Assembly: GCF_000715075.1 (NCBI RefSeq)
Contig: NC_134084.1
Location: 98,312,411-98,376,410, forward strand
DNA from: Nicotiana tabacum
Taxonomy: Eukaryota > Streptophyta > Magnoliopsida > Solanales > Solanaceae
DNA length: 64,000 nt
Direction of reading: 5' to 3'
Shown one piece after another: positions 63,110-64,000 of this stretch; position 1 is the first letter of the stretch; each line of letters opens with the position of its first letter. The notes beneath the pieces were generated by a model. The model did not search any database. It saw only the letters and a program-made list of their open reading frames with translations, and was not told the DNA's origin. A program made the position numbers and the translations under genes.

Positions 63110-64000
63110 TTCTCCACCTCTAAAACAACCGTTCGTCTTCGAACGGACAAAAGAAGGAAGTACCTGAGTCGGGGAAAAGATGAGGATAACGGCTCCGCAT
63201 ATCGGACTCGGACTCCCAGGTCGATTCCTCAGGAGGCTGACCTCTCTACTGAACACGAATAGAAGGAAAACTCTTTGACCTCAACTAACGAACCTGCCAG
63301 TTTAGAATAGCCACCGGCTCCTCCTCATAAGATAGGTCCTTGTCCAACTGGACAGTGCTGAAATCTAACACGTGGGATGGATCGCCGTGATACTAACGAA
63401 GCATGGACACATGAAACACTGGATGCACGGTTGATAAGCCTGGCGGCAATGCAAGTCTATGAGCCACCTCTCCACTCGATCAAGAATCTCAAACAGACAA
63501 ATGAACCTAAGGCTAAGCTTGCGCTTTTTCCCAAATCTCATCACACCCTTCATAGGTGACACTCGGAGCAACAACCGCTCACCAACCATAAAAGCCACAT
63601 CTCGAACCTTGCGATCTACATAACTCTTTTTCCTGGACTGAGCCGTACAAAGCCTATCCTGAATGATTCTGACCTTGTCCAAGGCTTTCTGAACTAGATC
63701 CGTACCCAACAACCGAGCCTCCCCCGACTCAAACTATCCAACCAGAGACCGACACCGCCTACTATATAAAGCCTCATAAGGAGCCATCTGGATACTCGAC
63801 TGGTAGCTGTTGTTGTAGGCAAACTTCTTCTAAAGGCAAGAACTGATCCCGCGAACCTCCAAAGTTGATGACACAGGCTCGGAGCATATCCTCTAAAATC
63901 AGAATAGTCCGCTCGGACTGCCCATCCGTCTGCGGATGAAATGCTGTACTCAACTCAACCCAACCCGGGTGCCTAACTCTCGCTTAACTGCTCTCTAGAA
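63110..64000 (-). pseudogene. Gypsy-3 integrase C-terminus and chromodomain, partial
   Basis: A purine tract (minus TTTTAGAGGTGGAGAA) abuts the LTR. The chromodomain is degenerate at 63130-63400 (QPPEESTWESESDMRSRYPH). The integrase C-terminal frame at 63365-63712 has LGTDLVQKALDKV and VMRFGKKRKLSLRF. The core (HPQTDGQ region near 63930) reads with a frameshift near 63830. Several stops occur in the chromodomain. The element continues beyond the window. Confidence 0.85.

Larger units (their letters stand above)
40498..64000 (-). mobile_element. Gypsy-3 chromoviral element, split by Gypsy-2, runs off window
   Basis: On the minus strand: pol end (64000-63113), polypurine tract, then a 3' LTR whose two parts (63109-61695 and 42101-40498) are separated by Gypsy-2. 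The LTR ends read TGTGACAACCC and ...GGGTTGTGA. The rest lies beyond the window. Confidence 0.8.

Noticed and set aside
1..64000. tRNA, rRNA or organellar inserts
   Set aside because: I looked for tRNA-like conserved blocks and rRNA words and saw none convincing; the TGGTATCAGAGC match is a primer-binding site, not a tRNA gene.

Overview
This is a nuclear genomic window from a dicot plant, most likely Solanaceae and possibly Nicotiana-like. The clues are one intron-rich plant gene with canonical GT..AG splice sites, an AT-rich background, plant MITEs, and Copia and chromoviral Gypsy LTR retrotransposons of the sort that fill Solanaceae genomes. The family assignment is inference; no marker gene fixes the species.

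The only host gene I can support is a villin on the minus strand. Its coding exons run from 19166 down to 8894, and a 5' UTR exon ends near 21203. I assembled 22 coding exons (2835 nt, 944 codons plus stop) with every junction in phase. The product has six gelsolin repeats and a C-terminal villin headpiece and resembles the VLN2/VLN3 group. One exon is only 11 bases long. Its introns carry MITE-type and foldback repeats. A Stowaway-type MITE and then a complete but dead Copia element lie just upstream.

Layout: 1-6180, Copia-1 (plus strand, broken gag-pol, 3' LTR). 6184-7881, degenerate gypsy-type gag. 8894-21300, villin. 21422-21635, Stowaway MITE. 21811-26778, Copia-2 (minus, both LTRs). 26977-27674, LINE remnant. 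29291-31004, LTR fragment. 31005-37236, Gypsy-1 (minus, LTR plus pol, truncated at protease). 37238-39055, fragment of another retroelement (plus). 39056-40346, LTR fragment. 40498-64000, a three-level nest: the 3' LTR of Gypsy-3 (minus) is split by Gypsy-2 (plus, 42102-61694, TSD CATTT/CATTC), and Gypsy-2 is split inside its chromodomain by a non-coding LARD-like element (minus, 49606-58768, TSD GAAAG).

The most unusual signal is a shared architecture in the long LTRs. Reading each LTR in its own direction there is an array of CpG-rich palindromic words, then a TATA-like box, then (about 95-220 nt on) a strong 5' splice donor, then in most a 32-34 bp tandem array. In Gypsy-2 and Copia-1 a matching 3' splice acceptor lies 0 and 5 nt before the gag ATG. 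This suggests that the long leader, including the primer-binding site, is spliced out of gag mRNA. All transposon coding regions seen here are broken. In both Copia elements most stop codons look like C-to-T or G-to-A changes, as expected from decay of methylated cytosine.
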